DNA of 64,000 bases from Hymenopus coronatus (lineage: Eukaryota; Arthropoda; Insecta; Mantodea; Hymenopodidae), in contig CM060900.1 in NCBI GenBank assembly GCA_030762935.1, positions 393,441,632-393,505,631 on the forward strand, read 5' to 3'. This document shows positions 35,455-48,391 of the stretch, piece after piece. A program made the translations under genes and the position numbers. The stretch's first letter is position 1. Each line of letters opens with the position of its first letter. The notes beneath the pieces were generated by a model, which was not told the DNA's origin, did no database searches, and saw nothing but the letters and a program-made list of their open reading frames with translations.

Positions 35455-36660
35455 AGAAGGGTAGCTTGTATAGTAAAGATCTAATCCAAGCAAGAAGAAT
35501 GATACATATCTGCAACTTTCAGCTGATCCCGCCAAAGAGAGTTTTGCCATGAATTTGTTAATGCCATCAACTAAATCTAGTTTTGTTTTATCTTTACCCT
35601 GCAAAGCTGTAATCAAGTTATTCCAATGTTGAAATAAATCTGTTAGAAATGTAAGGTCACATAGGCATTCTGATTGGGTCAGTTTCAGCAATTTATTCCC
35701 CTGCAAGAAATAAATGCAATATTTTAAAGATAAGATGTGTATATATATATAGACAATTTTATGAATATTAAAAATCATTAATGCTTACACCAGTTCTTTC
35801 ATAAAGCTAGAGATCTCGCTACATAATTGGAAAAGATTTGTTAACATGACATCTCTACTCAACCATCTTATATGTCAATAATGTGGTATTTGTGAATATT
35901 CAGATTTCAGTTCCTCTAATAATTCTTTGACTTGTCTATGGTAGATGGGACTAGAGTTCATGAAATTTGCACACTTCACTGTAATAGACATAATATTACT
36001 CCAGGTAATTGACTTAGCACATGAAGCTTCCCTGTGAATTATACAATAAATACATAAAAGTTCCGAAGTTACACCAATACCCTGTAAAGTTGACTAAGCC
36101 TACCAATAAAGCCATATTCTTCCCTTTCATAGATGGTGCTCTATCAGTTGTGACACTGACAGGTTTAATCCAGGGAAGCTCATATTTCTACACAACATTT
36201 TGAACAGTGTTGAATATATCTTTACCGTATGTTTTATTCTGAACTAAATCTAAAAGCTCTTCAAAAAGTTTAAGTCAATATCAATCCCTATATTGCTAGT
36301 TGGTCTTCATTGCACCTCCCTATATTGTCATCTAACACTAACGAAAAACAAATTAGCAATTTTATTTTCTCCTACAGTTGTTTTTTCTATAGCACATCTG
36401 AGTTCCTCGATCCTCTTTGTAACATTATTTCTACAAAGGCTTAACGACTGAAAAATTTTCATGAAATTAGGGAAAATTTCCTCAGCCACTGAAATCAGAC
36501 ATTCTTTTATGAACTCTCCTTCATATATTAGAATGATAATTAATGTTTCAGATATTTTGTGGTTTGTTCCACAATTCAGTCTGAGGCCCTTGGGATATTC
36601 TCAGTGTTTGGAACTTGATGAGTAGAACCTTTGGCAGTCTTTATCTTTTGTAATCTAGCT
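35455..36660 (-). pseudogene. hAT-type transposase relic (ZBED/GTF2IRD2-like group)
   Basis: Minus-strand frames give, in order, YEGEFIKECLISVAEEIFPN, SLSLCRNNVTKRIEELRCAI, then a D-x-F-N-T-V block (KDIFNTVQ), then PVSVTTDRAPSMKGKNM, and last LCDLTFLTDLFQHWNNLITA, LQGKDKTKLDLVDGINKFMA. These are typical of hAT transposase-derived proteins: the E-F-V/I-K-x-C start, S-x-x-T-V-x-R-R-I-E-E, V-T-T-D-G-A-P-x-M-x-G and F-L-T-D-L. The Gly of T-D-G-A-P is Arg here. Stops and frameshifts break the frame throughout. No BED finger or terminal repeats were identified. Confidence 0.8.
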
Positions 36661-36699
36661 TCACTTACAATTGAAAAAAATGTAGAATTATATAAATGT

Positions 36700-37778
36700 A
36701 AAAATAAATAAACCAAATCAATGTTTCCAGTGCTATTTCAATAACGACAAATGGCATACCTGAAAGAATATGTTGTCCATAGTCAGAATTATGATACTTT
36801 TCGAAATGTCATTTGACATTGCATTGAGACTTAACTTCAAATGTTTTACACAAATTTAATATTTTACTTGATCATTTTCTTGGAAACAAAAATATTCCAC
36901 TTCCCATAATTGGTGAAATAAATATCTGGACATCTTTGAATATGTCAACACAAAACATGAACTCACAAGGCCACCCCACTGTGACTGAACTTTGTGAATG
37001 GTATCACAAATATGACAACATCAAACAGCTAGCAGGCAAGCATGTTCATAGGACCTTTCCGCTAGCGTCAAGGAGGTGGAGCTGTTCAGAGTCCACAGCT
37101 CACTAACTTACACTGGCTATGGTTGGGACTGCCTGTTTATTTTGTGTGAGCTTTTTATACTTTTAGTTTTGTAATTGTTATAATTTATAAAAAATAATGA
37201 ATATCCTGTAAACACAATTTATTATTTACTATTTGTTCTGCATGTAGTTTGGTATTACTCATTTTTACATTTTTTTAAATATTTTATCACTTTAAGGTAA
37301 TCTATGATAACACTGTTTTAATCTGTATATTATATAATTAAAAATAAAATAAATATTGCATTAGCTCCGTTTCTAGCCTTCAAAAGCAGTGGTGTATAAT
37401 ACAGATTATTTTAGAAATGTACATAGGTATACGATTTTGTTAATGCAGTGATTACAAAGGCTCTTGAAATATAGAGTGACTTACATATGGCTTTAGTTGC
37501 AAAATAATGACGTTTTTAATTTAACTATAAAATCTTTAAATGTAAGCAATATTTATACTTGAATAACAATTTGAAGGTTGAGGATATCAGTTAAAATTTG
37601 TTATTATATACAATTATATACATTGAACATAGGTACAGTAATATTGTTGAAGCTTGGAGCTTAAATTTTGTTTGTTTGTATCTATTATATGCAATATCTC
37701 AATTAACAAAGCCCAAGCTTTGCTTTTATGTGCCTATGGCTGATATTAGGATTACAACAGATCAGGCCTTGATGGTTG

Positions 37779-37873
<95 letters not shown>

Positions 37874-38290
37874 CTTATGGCGTGTATTGAAGAATACTAC
37901 CATTAAATGTACTTACAACATTATCATAACCAGATTCTTTTACTGATGTATATATATTCAAGAGCTGCAGCAAATTTAGTGAACTTTTTCCCCATTATAA
38001 GTATCTTGTTAATGTGATGTTTTCAATGATGTCACATAAGGAGCTTTTGATACCACCTGATACGCATGTAACTTTGTCAATCAGTACTTTAGTGATTTTC
38101 TATTAAATATGTTTGCTTGAAATAATGTGAATTCCAATATTGATTAAAGCTGTTGCAGTATTTAAACTAAACAATCTAACACAGCTCTGAATAATACCAC
38201 ATTATTCTTAGAACAAAATGGACCAATTATGGTTGGCAGTTGCATAGTATACCTTAATATTTGAAAACAGCCAAAATATAATCTATTTTG
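36700..38290. other. AT-rich intron with long (AT)n tract
   Basis: Nothing gene-like was recognised. The GC-richer patch at 37020-37150 (TTTCCGCTAGCGTCAAGG) might be the outer part of the neighbouring hAT relic, but no terminal repeat was confirmed. Confidence 0.4.
37783..37873. repeat. (AT)n microsatellite
   Basis: A run of about 90 bp of alternating A and T with a single C at about 37857. The two long ORFs that cross it are artefacts of the repeat. Confidence 0.97.
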
Positions 38291-38298
38291 CATCTCAC

Positions 38299-38569
38299 CT
38301 TTCAAAACGTTCCTCCTGTTTAAGACCCTGAATAACCGTGACAAGATGTCTAAGTCCCCGAACCCAGAGATCTGCTGTAGATTGGTTAGGAGCCACTATA
38401 TCAAGACTCTGCTTGTCTCGTCCATGTATAACAGAGAAGCATGTTGTTTCATCCATAGCTGGATCCTGTCTCTTTCCCTTACTGCGTTTCTTCTCCACAG
38501 CCTTCTCAATTTTATTGAAAGTGTCAGTTTTCCAACCCTTACGCACCTCTACTATGCTATCAATTTCAA
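38299..38569 (-). CDS. PLCD: PLC-delta exon B: second half of PH domain
   Basis: The acceptor is a T-rich tract ending CAG (38570-38572 on the plus strand) and the donor is GTGAGA at 38293-38298, phase 2. The split codon from exon A restores Ile and continues EIDSIVEVRKGWKTDTF. The exon holds the rest of the PH domain. It includes a lysine-rich insert (VEKKRSKGKRQDP) absent from the vertebrate delta proteins I can recall. Next comes the conserved C-terminal helix around SLDIVAPNQSTADLWVRGL, which matches the DLIAPS...WVLGL segment of PLC-delta1. It ends in a helix leading to the first EF-hand. An overlapping plus-strand ORF here is only a shadow. Confidence 0.93.
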
Positions 38570-38574
38570 CTGAA

Positions 38575-41500
38575 AAAAAATGTAATTTCGTAAGTGAGTA
38601 ATTTCATTCATATTAGTTAATTTCAGGCGATTAAATCATAACCATTCCAAAGAGACGATTCTTTGCTTGTACATAAGTAGTGCTGGTTATGAGCTTTCTC
38701 CATAGAGTGCAAAATTATTATTACTTCAGGACTTCAATCATTCAGAGTGATATTCATGTAAAATATTCCTTCTAATTTTATAACTAAAATACAATCTACA
38801 GATGGTTTGTCTATACATGTTGAACAAATATAGCCAGGTACAGGCGAGACAAAAGTTCTACCTACTAGCTGATATTTAAAATACTTTTATGCCTGCTCAA
38901 TAATCTCCCTCATCACCTTCGTTTCATCAATTCAAGGTATGTTATTATTTATTCGTTTATAACTGATAACCCACCACATTGCCTTAAATAAAACTAAACA
39001 TTTAAATAAATACAAACTGTTAATACCAAAAACTGCTCCTTAATTGAAAATACTTTCATCTGCTCTCCCATATGGAATATGAATTATTATAATAGAGTAG
39101 TGTTTGACCCACACTTTTATTTCATACAGAAATACACGCAATAACTCCGGTGATATATAAATTGAAATACTAATTGGGAAACAAAATTCTGGAAGGAAAC
39201 ATTACAGGCTTAAGTTTAGCATTTGCCAGTTATGAGGATAGAGGAAAATATGGAAAAAAATGTTTGTCGATAGGGATGGTTCTAACAAGATTTGAATCAC
39301 GTACTCCTATTCATGATCAATGCCCAAACAACCTTGGCCACATATGGAGTATAGAATATAGATTATAAATGGAGGAGGATTTCAACACTGTGGCCAAGGT
39401 GAGCCTATTACATCTAATCTGCAGGAGGGAGGAATGAGGCAAGAGAGTATGAAGACTGGCCAGATCTGATGGCAGCAGATGTAGTGCAGTAAGGTCCCCA
39501 GCAATTCCAGAATGAACATCCCCTGTTCCCCGTCATCCCTCCTATCTTCCTGGAAGATGCAGACAGAAGATTACATATGGTCTTTGTTTCATAAACCATG
39601 TTAGGCAATTGTTATATCAATACTGATTTCACTTTGTTTCTCTCATACTATATGCTGATTTATGTTCCATACTTTTTTAATAATCTTGAATGTAAATAAA
39701 AAATCCACTTCTGTTTCTCCTTCAATTTTATATTTTTAAATGTCTAACTTTATTGACCTTTGAGGTACCTAACACTTAAGTTTTAGTGCCCTAACATTGG
39801 ATGTCCAAAACATCCAAAAGAGTAGTTATAGTTGACAATGGAATGATGTTCATGTGATATTTGAGACTCAGCTGAGTTACAACAAGTTGATTGCAAGACA
39901 ATGGAACACATTCCAAGAACTTTGAAATGTTATCAACTTATCATTTTCACTATCAACAAACTCCAATCAGTCTATATGCATTTCAATCATGGGACTGATC
40001 ATAATTTTTCTACCATAGTGATATTAAGAGTAATTTTTTACTATAACTACTATTATATATTACTATAAACTTGGGTTGAATTTGTATAATGCATTACAGT
40101 TTCATGGAGTAGATAATACTACAATGATGATACTGCATGACTCCAAAAATGGCTCAGTGCCTATCAACAGATAACAAGTAAGATAAGGGTCTATAGAAAA
40201 TTGGGTAATACATGTAACAATATAAGCCTTTCCTTAATGCATAATAATGTTCATATACATCAAATGAATTGCTGGAAATCAAAAGTATGCTCAATGAATA
40301 TAAGCTTGATATTTTGGTTTGGATTGACTATGAGCTGATAAGAGTTGAAAGAACAGATTAAATATCCAAAATTTTGAATTAGTTTCAGGTTACTGTAGAC
40401 AGTATATAATATAGATTAATTCATACATACACCTTCAATATGGAACAGAGAACATGTATGATGAATATGAACAGGCTACTAATATCGCAAAAGAAATGCA
40501 TAAGATGTATTTAATATGTGAATAGTAGAGCCTAATGTGGAAAAATCTTTGTAGAAGCTGAAATACTAACCACCATCACAATGCTACTGTCACAGTTCCA
40601 AACATGCACACTCATCTTTCTAGTTCACTGTCTGTCCACTGATGCCATTACAGCCAGATCATGTGTTTCGAGTTGTTAATGATCGTTCAAAATGTTTAAG
40701 ACAATTTCTGATTCTTGACTGTGAAGTCCATTCCACAATACAGTTTTAGAACATAAGGAATATAAGCCAGTTGAAATACATAATGAATTTGTAGAGATTT
40801 ATGCTGAAAGTGTAATGACAGATGGAATGCTGAGAAAATGGGTTTAGGCAATTCAGTGATTGGACAATCAATGTACATGACAACGCATGGAATGGCAACC
40901 TTCTGTTGTCACTGATGGTTTGGTTGAACAAGTGAACGAGGCAATTGGTGAAAACGGACAGTTCACAATAAGAATGCTTTGTAATGTTTCCACAAAACCT
41001 GTGTTCAGCAATGACTATCTTCACTGGTGACAGCTTTTTTTGAAAAGGGCATATACAAGTTGTTTCCCTGCTACGACAAATGGTGGTAACCATGTCAAAA
41101 GCTAGGTTAAGGAGTACTCTTTCACGTACAAATAAATCTTATTGCAAAACAAATACTTTATGCCACTTTTCCCAAACTGGTACTTACTTCCTGGACACAC
41201 CTCATATGTTTGTCTGTTCAGATTAAAGATAGCCACATGCATAATACCTGGATGCAAAACAATTACTAGAGGTAATGTTAATAAAGAAGAATATAACAGA
41301 AGAATAATAACTATTATATAAGATTGATGATGTTTGAAACTTGTAATAGTCTATAAACAAAGATTACTAATACTATGGTTACCATCATCATCATTTTCCT
41401 TATCACAATTCATGATTATGTGTATATTAAGAACCTGTTATTGTGATGCAACAGTTGTTTAAAAAGCTCTAGAGTAACATTTCACATGTAAAATATTTCA

Positions 41501-42430
41501 AAAGTGAGAACAAACAACTAGCCTTTTGAGGTAGCATCCCTACAATGAAAATAGTATGTGAGGCAAAAATAAACAAGTCATTATAACAAATACAGAGCAT
41601 TGGTGCAGTAAAATAAAAATAAATTTAAATGTGTATTTATGTTAAAGTCTGGAATGACTCACCAGGGCTGCCAAACCAAGCCACCTCTCCAAGGACAGAA
41701 GCATGTTCCCCCAGGGGACGTTGTGGGCTAATACTAATATAAATTTAAATGTATATTAATGTTATACTATGAATGCTATATAATTAATAACATGTTAAAT
41801 TTTTCATAGGCATTATGCAGAGTAAGCCCCTGAAGATAGAAATTTCATTAAGCAATACTTTACTATGCTAGTGCTTGTTCCAACTGGGTTACATAGCAAG
41901 CTGGCAGATAGCTTGTAAGATAGCTTAAAAGAGACTTACAGTCATTTCACATACCAATGAAAATCACTTTGGAACGAAAAAATACAGATAAGTGTAAAGG
42001 AAGAAGAGCAAGAGTGAGTGTGGGTAAGATCAGGAATATCAATAGGGAGGTTTATGAAATAGTATTCCAAAAAGTTAAAACCCTATGTGTAGTTGAAGTC
42101 AAGGTACTGAGTACATTATATTGAGCAAAATGGAGAAGTAAGTTTAAAAACCATAAATTGCTTAAAGTAAATAAAAGGTCCTTTAATTGGAATTCATTCC
42201 TAATTAATAGGAATACAGGACAGCAATTAAGTAAAGTGATAAGTGGATCTAGATGTTAAAAAGGGACAATACAAACATAAGTTTATGATAGATTATATCT
42301 TATAAATTGAGAAGCAATTAAAACTTGTATAAGGATGTTATTTATGAATATGAATACTATGATGGTAAAGAGCCTAGGCTGAATTCCAAGTCATATGTTT
42401 AGCACAAATGCAAATATACAAGCATAAAAA
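38575..42430. other. Intron between PLC-delta exons A and B
   Basis: AT-rich. A GC-richer patch at 39365-39560 has no recognised motif. At 41625-41770 two copies of AAATTTAAATGT-TATT-ATGTTA flank about 90 bp of GC-rich sequence, which looks like a small insertion or local duplication. No gene was seen. Confidence 0.4.
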
Positions 42431-42439
42431 TAAACTTAC

Positions 42440-42625
42440 TATCCATGGCAGCATCATGGCATAGAGATTTGTGTGATGGTTCATAGCGCAAGGTTCCATT
42501 CTTCTCATCCAAGATATATTTACGACGGTACCATTTTTTGAATGATCTCACTTTCCACAGAAATGTTCCCTTCTTCAATATCTCCAAAACTTGCTCTACA
42601 GTCTTGTTTCGATTTTCCATAGCCT
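42440..42625 (-). CDS. PLCD: PLC-delta exon A: start codon and first half of PH domain
   Basis: The first visible coding exon. The acceptor (TTACAG) lies at 42626-42631. Only five bases separate it from the ATG at 42618-42620, so a 5' untranslated exon must lie further right. The donor is GTAAGT at 42434-42439, phase 1. The product begins MENRNKTVEQVLEILKKG and runs into the PH-domain pattern LWKVRSFKKWYRRKY. Its basic residues match the region around Lys30, Lys32 and Arg40 that binds PtdIns(4,5)P2 in mammalian PLC-delta1. The tryptophan is shifted by one position relative to delta1. About 22 residues precede the PH core, as in vertebrate delta enzymes, which favours this ATG. An upstream in-frame coding exon cannot be excluded without a transcript. 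Confidence 0.9.
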
Positions 42626-42631
42626 CTGTAA

Positions 42632-45380
42632 CAAATAAAATAAATAATTAAATTATACATTTAATTTATATATTATTCATGTATACAGTTGGGCTACCAC
42701 TCAGAAATTAAGCACAGAATTTTTAATTCTAATGTAACTGTTATACATGCAGAATATATTGATTACTATATAATATACTTATAAGTATATGGTATATAAC
42801 TCTTATGTAGTTATAAATTATACTTATAAGTAGTGGGACATTATGTCTCTTACATGATATTTCATAGTAAAGCAACCCCTCTCTGCACCATTCCAGTCAT
42901 TTTCTCATATTTTTATATGAAATAGAGTTAAAGCAGTATTTCAAGGCTCATTGTGTAGGTAACTGAAGTTGCAACTGATAAGACTTGCAGAGAAAAATTT
43001 ATTATTGACATATATACTTGCTAGAGGAGCATGCCTACCTTTGATGGTAAGCAGAAATTAAACATTATGTTAGCTTACAGTTTTTTAACTTTTAACTATT
43101 TTTAATCCTTGCATTCATCTTTTCAAAAAAATATTCAGTACATGAAACTATAAGCTTAGAAATACAGGACACAGAAAAATTACTTACATATGCATTCAGG
43201 ATGAAAAGTATTTTAAAAATGAAGTACTTTAAAGATAGGAGCACTACATTTGTCATTAATCATTTCAGTTATATTTTCATATAAGCCTCCTGAGTTTAAA
43301 ATGTATTTTGACTAGCCATTAGAGAATAAAACATTAATATCACAATTCACAAATATCTTTGTTTTTTCACATTAGAACTTTCCTCCTACGTTTTTGCAAC
43401 TCTTTTTTGTCATACCATACTTATTTTTTAGATGTGATGATTGTCTAAGAACAATTGGTCAAAGAGAAATTATAAATTTAGTAAATGTGTATCTAATTAT
43501 AGTTTTTAAATATACATTAAAATGTATACCTATTCATAAACATTGAGATGACTCTACATTAATTTGTTACTAATTAAGCATGGGATGCACATGTGTTAGC
43601 AGTGTTTTCAGTCACTAGTTTTAGGATCAAAGGCATACATACTTGGAGAAAATAGACTGCAGATATCTAATTGTCACCAGATAATTCATGTAGTTTGTCA
43701 ACCTTTCATTGTTTCTTAACACGAGATAGCATTTACATTTACATGAGCTTACACACATATGTAGTAATATTATTAGTGATGTGAAAAGTTTTTCTTAGCT
43801 CTTACAATTTCCTCATAAACTAAAGGCCTGATATGAATAATTTATTTTTTGTCTTTGTTTTATGGTTTAATTACAACTTTTTGAATGGGGATTACTTTAT
43901 CACGGTATTACGGCAATCCCTATCCCGAAATATTTAGTCTGGTTAAGTGCTTTAAAGTGTCTCACACTAGCATAGAAAGTATCAGACTTTCTGCTTTGAG
44001 AAATGTGTACTAGAAATAGAGAAAAATGTATATTTTAAAAATCCTCAGATCATTATTCAAATTAATATAATTACATGGAAAACAAACAAAATTGTTTCAC
44101 AATAATTGAGTCTGAGCAGATTAGTTAATAATCACTAAACATTTGTTTGCCATGCATATATATGTTTATTTATGTACTTATTTTGAAAAATTGTATTTTA
44201 TATTAAACTTGAGTGCAGATATTCCCAAACCTCATCACTTACAATTGTAGTCATAAAGCTACATCCTATAAATACTTTCATAAAATGTGCCATTTTTATA
44301 GTTGCAAGGAATGTTGATTACATATTATTGTCTGTCATTTTCCATGTAAAAGTTTGTGTAATATCCATCTGGTTCCCTATGAAAGTTTCACTACTCAACA
44401 TGTGCCACCTTTTTAGTTAATAACATCATGGTTTCAGGCATTCTCAGTACCTGTTATGTGGGATAGCTTCTAAAGAGATCAGGCAAGTTAGATCAATCCT
44501 GAAGATGTTGATAGCTTGAAGCAATCTTCCATCTTCACTTGGATGATCTTCCGAGAAGACCTTCAACAATAATATATCTAAAATATGCTTTCAGGCTAAG
44601 AGAGCTAAAATAGCTCATTTTATGTGCATTTTAACAGCATGGACATCAAAATATGAGAACATAAAATGTATAAAAATATATTACAATTGTACAGTAACAG
44701 ACAAGAATGTTATGTACATCAAAACAATAAATAGAACAAAGGGAAATTTTAATGTTTCAAATGTGTGAATCACGCAGGAAAAACTATTAGACAGTAAACC
44801 ATCCTTTTTTTTTATATGGAGAACAGTTTGCTCCCAAATACATTTATCACAATTGTACTTTTTATTGGTAACAAAATAATTGCTTTTAATATTACGAAAA
44901 GCTGCTTAAAGCTACAGAGACTGGTATTTTCCAGAAAGTACCTTTACCTTATATCAAACTGAACTTAACTAGTGCTGGAATATGTTTTATAAGTAAGGTA
45001 TCACATTTCTGAACTCAACTGTATATACATTCTAAGTATTTTATTTCTTTATACTTTTTAAGTAGCCTAAGAAGCTCCATATTGATCACCTATTTAGTAA
45101 TGTGTGATATAAAATACTCTAAAACCATATTTGTGTATCCATTCACTTATCACTCATTGATATCATTAGTTTGAAAACAAGGAGCAAAAATACCATATGC
45201 AGCTTAAATGGACACAAAACAATCCTATTTATTACTATATAGAGTACCTACTAAAAATGTCTGGGATAAATTGGTTTTTCATGAAAGTATGTGATCTTGA
45301 AGATAAACCTTAATTTGGTTTTATGGGAGAAACACATCCTGCACTGTGACTTCTGGAGGTCTATTGTGCATCCCCTGTCA
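42632..45380. other. AT-rich region upstream of the first visible PLC exon
   Basis: No coding exon or transposon was recognised. It should contain intron sequence of the PLC gene if a 5' untranslated exon lies further right. No CpG-rich or TATA-bearing patch stands out. Confidence 0.4.
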
Positions 45381-45384
45381 TATT

Positions 45385-45840
45385 ATCAATGCAGAAGTAA
45401 GAGGTTCTTAATGAAACGAATCAGGCTATGGAGCATGATGGTTGAAAGCTCCTCCAATTTTGAAAATTTACTCCCAAAAATAAGGGATATTTGGAGAGGA
45501 TGCACAAAAACAGATGTGCAGTTGTCCCATCTGCCTGTTGGCACCATCTCCAGGCAGGATTCACTTGCTATTCCACCTTGTCCAGATGACCTCTGAGAGC
45601 ATACTGTCATGTAAGAAGTCCTGCTGCCCACAACAGCTTTCCCTGCTTAATTTTAGTACTTTTTGTGACTCTGTATCTGTCCAATCTCTGTACGAGAGCT
45701 TTGAAGGCCGGAAATCTAGAGATGAGTTCCAGTATTTCACTTGTTCTCTGGGTAACCAGTCCCTGATAGCCAGCTTAACCAGCCCTGGTGAATGCTCCAG
45801 TGCTACTTCAGTCTTGAATTCACCAAACTATTTAAATGTT
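45385..45840 (-). pseudogene. LINE ORF2 tail, copy 1
   Basis: The minus strand gives LVKLAIRDWLPREQVKYWNS, a block KVLKLSRESC, then GIASESCLEMV and a TAHLFLC knuckle in a shifted frame, ending SLIFGSKFSKLEELSTIMLH with SLIRFIKNLLLLH. The W-x5-Q-V-x-Y-W start, the C/H knuckle and the K-L-E-E-L-S...LI-x-F-I tail fit the C-terminus of an I/R1-type LINE ORF2. The tail matches the one at 49570. Frameshifts are present. No poly(A) was identified. Confidence 0.65.
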
Positions 45841-46419
45841 TGAGAGTAGAATCAGAATGAAAAATCCTAATTGTGGCACCAAATTTTTCACCCTGACTCT
45901 TCCAACTTTAGCCTACACTCGGTATGTGTGCAAGAACAATAACTAATTACTGATTGACCTAATACCAGTCAGGATTTAAAGTACTCTAGCTGATCTATAA
46001 TTGAAATTATCAATTTTTTTAGTTTCAATGTTATCATTATGAGGATTTAATTACATGTTAGTGTGCTTAAAAGAAACAACATTGGTAACTATAAACAATC
46101 TGGAAATGCTAGGTCTAAAGTATTGATAATTAATTTGAGGTATCACTTGACATAAAAATACCCTTGAGTTTTAATTTCATTTATCTGAAAAACAGATGTA
46201 GGTAAATAAAAATTGTATAGGATTGTAATATCTTATGTATGTTTACTGCTCAAAAAAGTATAAACTTTACTTCCACTGAATTTCTGGATAAAAGTCATTA
46301 AAACCATAACTCAATGCATGGAAATATATAAAGGATATGTTATTCCTAAAAGCCCGATACAACTTTTAATCTTGCTGTACATTCTTAATATATTTGGAGA
46401 AAAACTGCACCACAAGGAC

Positions 46420-46650
46420 TGCTGCTTAGCAGTAGTTTAAGTCACCGTTGGGGTATGTTATCTCAAAATGAACAAGGCCTTGGGGTTTGCAAGAAAAATG
46501 TGTGTCAATTGAAGAATTTAATGTGTTGGCATGTTGCCATGGTAGGTCAGTTGATTATAGCAATGGCACGGAAAATTTAAGATCCTTGACTCCAATCCTA
46601 CCTATAGCATCAACATTTTCAAACTAATACTATCTTTATAACTTTGTCCT
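46420..46650 (+). repeat. tRNA-derived SINE, family B, copy 2
   Basis: The flank CACCGTTGGGGTATGTTATC and TCAAAATGAACAAGGCCTTG is shared with 215-335. The tRNA-like head (TGGTAGGTCAGTTGATTATA, GACTCCAATCC) follows at 46530-46600. The A box resembles the head at 61395-61470. Confidence 0.6.
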
Positions 46651-46659
46651 ACATACGGT

Positions 46660-48015
46660 TAGTGTAGAAGATCAATTTATCATTATTGAAATGTTTCCTT
46701 TCATTAATTAAAATCGTATCATTTTACCTAATTAACTGCTAACCAAAAGGTATGCATCTGCTAAAGTAGGGATGCCACAGGATAGGTAGTAGGATTTAAC
46801 CCACTCTTTTATTGTGGTGTTCGTTTGCCTGTCATCCAAAGAGTTCCTATTCTGTTATCACTGATTTGCCAAGTATTCCAGCCACACATAAGACACAAAG
46901 TTAGAGGTTGAGAAGTGAATGATACTGAGCAACGCTAAATGGTATGCCTGTAATAAGGAAACAAAATAAATACTACATTCATTCTGTAAGGGATTGAAAG
47001 CAATGTGTGGTTTTTAAAATTGTGAGTAGCACATTATTTTCACTTAGACGTAAAGCATTTTGTCCAATTTTAAAAAGAGAGAAAACTCCTAACATTAGAA
47101 ATCAGTGAACCATTATGTTATTATTAAGCACTAAGAAGATTATTTTTCTCGATGGTCGCAGACTATGCATTTTTTCCAAAGAGATTAACAATGTGCTCTG
47201 GAAACCTAGACTCTTCAGTTTCACCAGCTTCAGCTCTATTTTGATTGTATGTTAAGGGTTTCTGCATTATTGTGACAAAACATAATTTGTATGTAAGGGT
47301 TTGAAAATTTGAATAGGGAAAGCATGTTAAATGTATACTACATTTTTACCAAGTCCTATATTGTAAGTGCAAAATGGATTTCAAATAAGGATATGGTGAT
47401 TTCTGATGAGAGTAGCCTAGGATTTTTTCTGGGACCCAAATTCCAAGATTTTTAACAACTGACTCTGTGGTGTGGAGGCTAGCAAGTTAGCATCCAAATC
47501 CGGAGATCCTGGGCTCAATTGTTGCTAGAGAGTGAGAATTTTTTTTAGCCAGGATTATTCCCTATTATTCCTAGTGGAAGTATGAAAGAGTGTAAATTTA
47601 AAGACAAATAATGTAAAATGATGCCATGGTCAGTTGTTCCAAAAGTAAAGTTACTGATATGACCTAGATATTAAAGGTAGCATATGAATGGAATAAAACA
47701 ATTCTGTCAACTTTGCTTAAGGACTGTAGATTTTTACATAAGGGTGGTTTTTGAAGATTGTCAGGTAGCCTGCATTATTGTGTATGATGTTTCTTCTCAC
47801 TGCTACATGGTGTAGTTTTGTATACAAAAGGGTTTTGAATATTAAGAAAAAGGGCAGTTAAAAATAATTCAAGGTATTACATGACTAAAAATAATGGATG
47901 CGTTAATTTTTTGAATTTGTGAATTATCTTATGGTTTTTGGAAAGTTATATTGTATAATTTTAATTTAAAAAAAAAATTACTAGATGACTTACATGCTGT
48001 GGATTTCTTCATTAG
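46660..48015. other. AT-rich, one weak tRNA-like patch
   Basis: At 47465-47535, GTGGTGTGGAGGCTAGCAAG and CTGGGCTCAATTG resemble a SINE head. Otherwise nothing was recognised. Confidence 0.35.
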
Positions 48016-48021
48016 GGACTT

Positions 48022-48255
48022 TTTTTTTGGTAGTCTTTAACACCCGCTTTAACTACTTATGGCACCGCAGGTGGTGACACTGATGATACATGAATGATTA
48101 TGGAGCCCCGGTGGAATGAGATGGCGGGGGAAACCAGAGTACCCGGAGAAAACCCACCCCAGTGCCGCTTTGTCCACCACAAATCTCACATGCGGTCACT
48201 TGGGATCGAACCCAGGCCGTCTAGGTGAGAGACGAGTGGTCTAACCCCCCCCCCT
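48022..48255 (-). repeat. tRNA-derived SINE, family A2, with C run
   Basis: Read on the minus strand the head is GGTTAGACCACTCGTCTC and GGGTTCGATCCCAAGTG. The body has GGTGGACAAAGCGGCACTGG and GTTTTCTCCGGGTACTCTGG, and the tail contains GTGTCACCACCTGCGG and TAAAGCGGGTGTTAAAGAC. A run of 10 C (48245-48254) directly abuts the head. Confidence 0.8.
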
Positions 48256-48391
48256 ATATATGAAATTTACAGGACGTAAAACCGGGGCTATGAGAAGGCC
48301 GCAACCTGTACTGATATGTCCGTCCTCAAAATTCTTCTCAACCAAAGGGCCGAAATGAACCGCAAATTTATCCACATAGATATAGTGATCC

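Larger units (their letters stand above)
4643..42625 (-). other. PLCD: PLC-delta gene, partial (8 exons, 3' half off the left edge)
   Basis: This gene encodes a delta-class phosphoinositide-specific phospholipase C, which cleaves PtdIns(4,5)P2 into diacylglycerol and IP3 at the inner plasma membrane in a Ca2+-dependent way. Eight exons with GT-AG borders join in frame to about 423 codons. Domain order is PH, EF-hands, then the X half of the TIM barrel. Family members are about 750 residues, so the rest of X, the linker, Y and C2 are missing to the left. Intron sizes in order of transcription are about 3.9, 7.1, 7.6, 8.0, 7.0, 0.10 and 3.1 kb, then more than 4.6 kb. Phases are 1,2,0,2,1,2,1,1. 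Catalytic residues are kept and no stop interrupts the exons, so the gene looks functional. No beta- or gamma-specific domain (SH2, SH3, split PH) is seen. The delta paralogue number cannot be decided. Confidence 0.93.

Noticed and set aside
37598..37906. ORFs on both strands with long Ile-Tyr runs
   Set aside because: They are translations of the (AT)n microsatellite and have no conserved flanks.
38338..38601. Two plus-strand ORFs of 75-87 codons
   Set aside because: They are antisense to PLC-delta exon B, whose minus frame has clear PH-domain similarity and good splice sites.
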